NCBI GenBank assembly: GCA_048887165.1
Contig: JBHLJZ010000161.1
Coordinates: forward strand, 1 to 6,449
DNA length: 6,449 nt
Source: SOKP01 sp048887165
GTDB lineage: Archaea > Asgardarchaeota > Lokiarchaeia > Sigyniarchaeales > SOKP01
Direction of reading: 5' to 3'
The position numbers and the translations under genes are program-made. This document shows, in pieces, positions 5,845-6,449 of this stretch (its first letter is position 1; each line of letters begins with the position of its first letter). A model generated the notes under the pieces. That model ran no database searches, was not told the DNA's origin, and saw only the letters and a program-made list of their open reading frames with translations.

Positions 5845-6449
5845 TCATGGTTTAGGTTCATTGACTCCAAAGGGTATCATATCATCGAGAATCGATAAGA
5901 TCATCCCTAGTTCAGGTTCTTTAAGCTCAAAATTGATGAGATCAATAACACTTTGAAGAGTGACTATGTCCTTTAGGTATGAAAGTCTTAGTTCTTCAAT
6001 ACCCGCGTCAAGGATAAGAATCTTGTTTTTTCCTTCAGTATTATCCCAAGGAGGCCAATAAGGCAAATTATCTCCGTTTGGATTTCCTAATCGCGCAAAA
6101 TTGGCAAGATATTTCATACATAAATCTGTTAATTTTTCCCGACCAAGTTGATTATGCTTAGTGTGGGTTTTTCCTAACAATATAGATAAATTACCCATGC
6201 CCATTCCTAAAAAGAAAGGAATCTCTGCAGCGTGGTGAGCACCTAAGTCTCGACCCATATTTTTTGGAAGAACGCTTACACTATCAATATCTGGGCTTCC
6301 CCAGTCAAATCGGTATGCATAAATGGGTATATTAGAATTTGAAGTCATTTGACATACTAAGGAATCAAGACCACTCACACGCCAAAGTAGGGAGCGATAA
6401 CCCCAAATCAAGTCATATTCTCTTGTGCCCTGAGCGGGATCTTTTCTAA
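5845..6449 (-). CDS. Type-B carboxylesterase, C-terminal part (5' end outside window)
   Basis: An alpha/beta-hydrolase of the cholinesterase/para-nitrobenzyl esterase family, which hydrolyses carboxylic esters; the natural substrate is not predictable. Only the C-terminal 200 residues are present. The frame stays open to the window edge (upstream residues RKDPAQGTREYD), so the TTG at 6411 is internal. Family marks are YAYRFDWGSP, then GAHHAAEIPFFLG, which matches the catalytic-histidine block of this family. By alignment with GxxH-x-x-E patterns the second His (bases 6232-6234) is the likely catalytic residue. The family signature FARLGNPNGDNLPYWPPWDN follows. The nucleophile serine and the acid residue lie outside the window. 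Full members are about 500 residues, so roughly 300 are missing here. No frameshift or stop is seen in the visible part. TGA stop at 5847-5845. It converges on the VTT gene, so the two are not co-transcribed. Confidence 0.9.
   Translation of the reverse strand, partial: RKDPAQGTREYDLIWGYRSLLWRVSGLDSLVCQMTSNSNIPIYAYRFDWGSPDIDSVSVLPKNMGRDLGAHHAAEIPFFLGMGMGNLSILLGKTHTKHNQLGREKLTDLCMKYLANFARLGNPNGDNLPYWPPWDNTEGKNKILILDAGIEELRLSYLKDIVTLQSVIDLINFELKEPELGMILSILDDMIPFGVNEPKP

Noticed and set aside
6409..6411. TTG as start of the - strand esterase
   Set aside because: The frame continues without a stop to the window end. A type-B carboxylesterase needs about 300 more N-terminal residues, including the nucleophile elbow.

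Overview
The window is AT-rich DNA, roughly two-thirds A+T by eye, with five protein genes and no RNA gene, CRISPR array, insertion sequence or origin that I could recognise. Short AT-only spacers, TATA-like boxes about 26-27 nt before some start codons, a mix of apparently leaderless starts and one GGTGA ribosome binding site, and Lys/Ile/Asn-rich proteins fit an archaeon best. An Asgard or other AT-rich mesophilic lineage is my guess. An AT-rich bacterium is not excluded, and the sequence alone does not fix the taxon.

Layout. Positions 1-2814 (+) hold the C-terminal 937 residues of a P-type cation-transporting ATPase whose first residues lie upstream of the window. Next come a RimJ/RimL-type GNAT acetyltransferase (2883-3428, +), a DUF362-family protein with a four-cysteine C-terminal region (3512-4834, +) and a VTT-domain (DedA/SNARE-associated superfamily) membrane protein (4922-5650, +). 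After a 194-bp convergent spacer, positions 5845-6449 (-) hold the C-terminal 200 residues of a type-B carboxylesterase that continues past the window end.

The four + strand genes are separated by 68-87 bp spacers, and each spacer contains at least one plausible archaeal promoter element. They therefore look like separately transcribed neighbours more than a tight operon. Two are integral membrane proteins (ion pump and VTT protein), but nothing in the sequence ties the five products into one pathway.

No clear new system is visible. The points most worth checking are the atypical ion-binding residues of the P-type ATPase (PINIP in M4, no acidic residue in M6) and the conserved-looking CxxC...C...C set in the DUF362 protein. 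Both terminal genes run off the window. In-frame TTG codons at 190 (+) and 6411 (-) can look like starts there but are internal codons.
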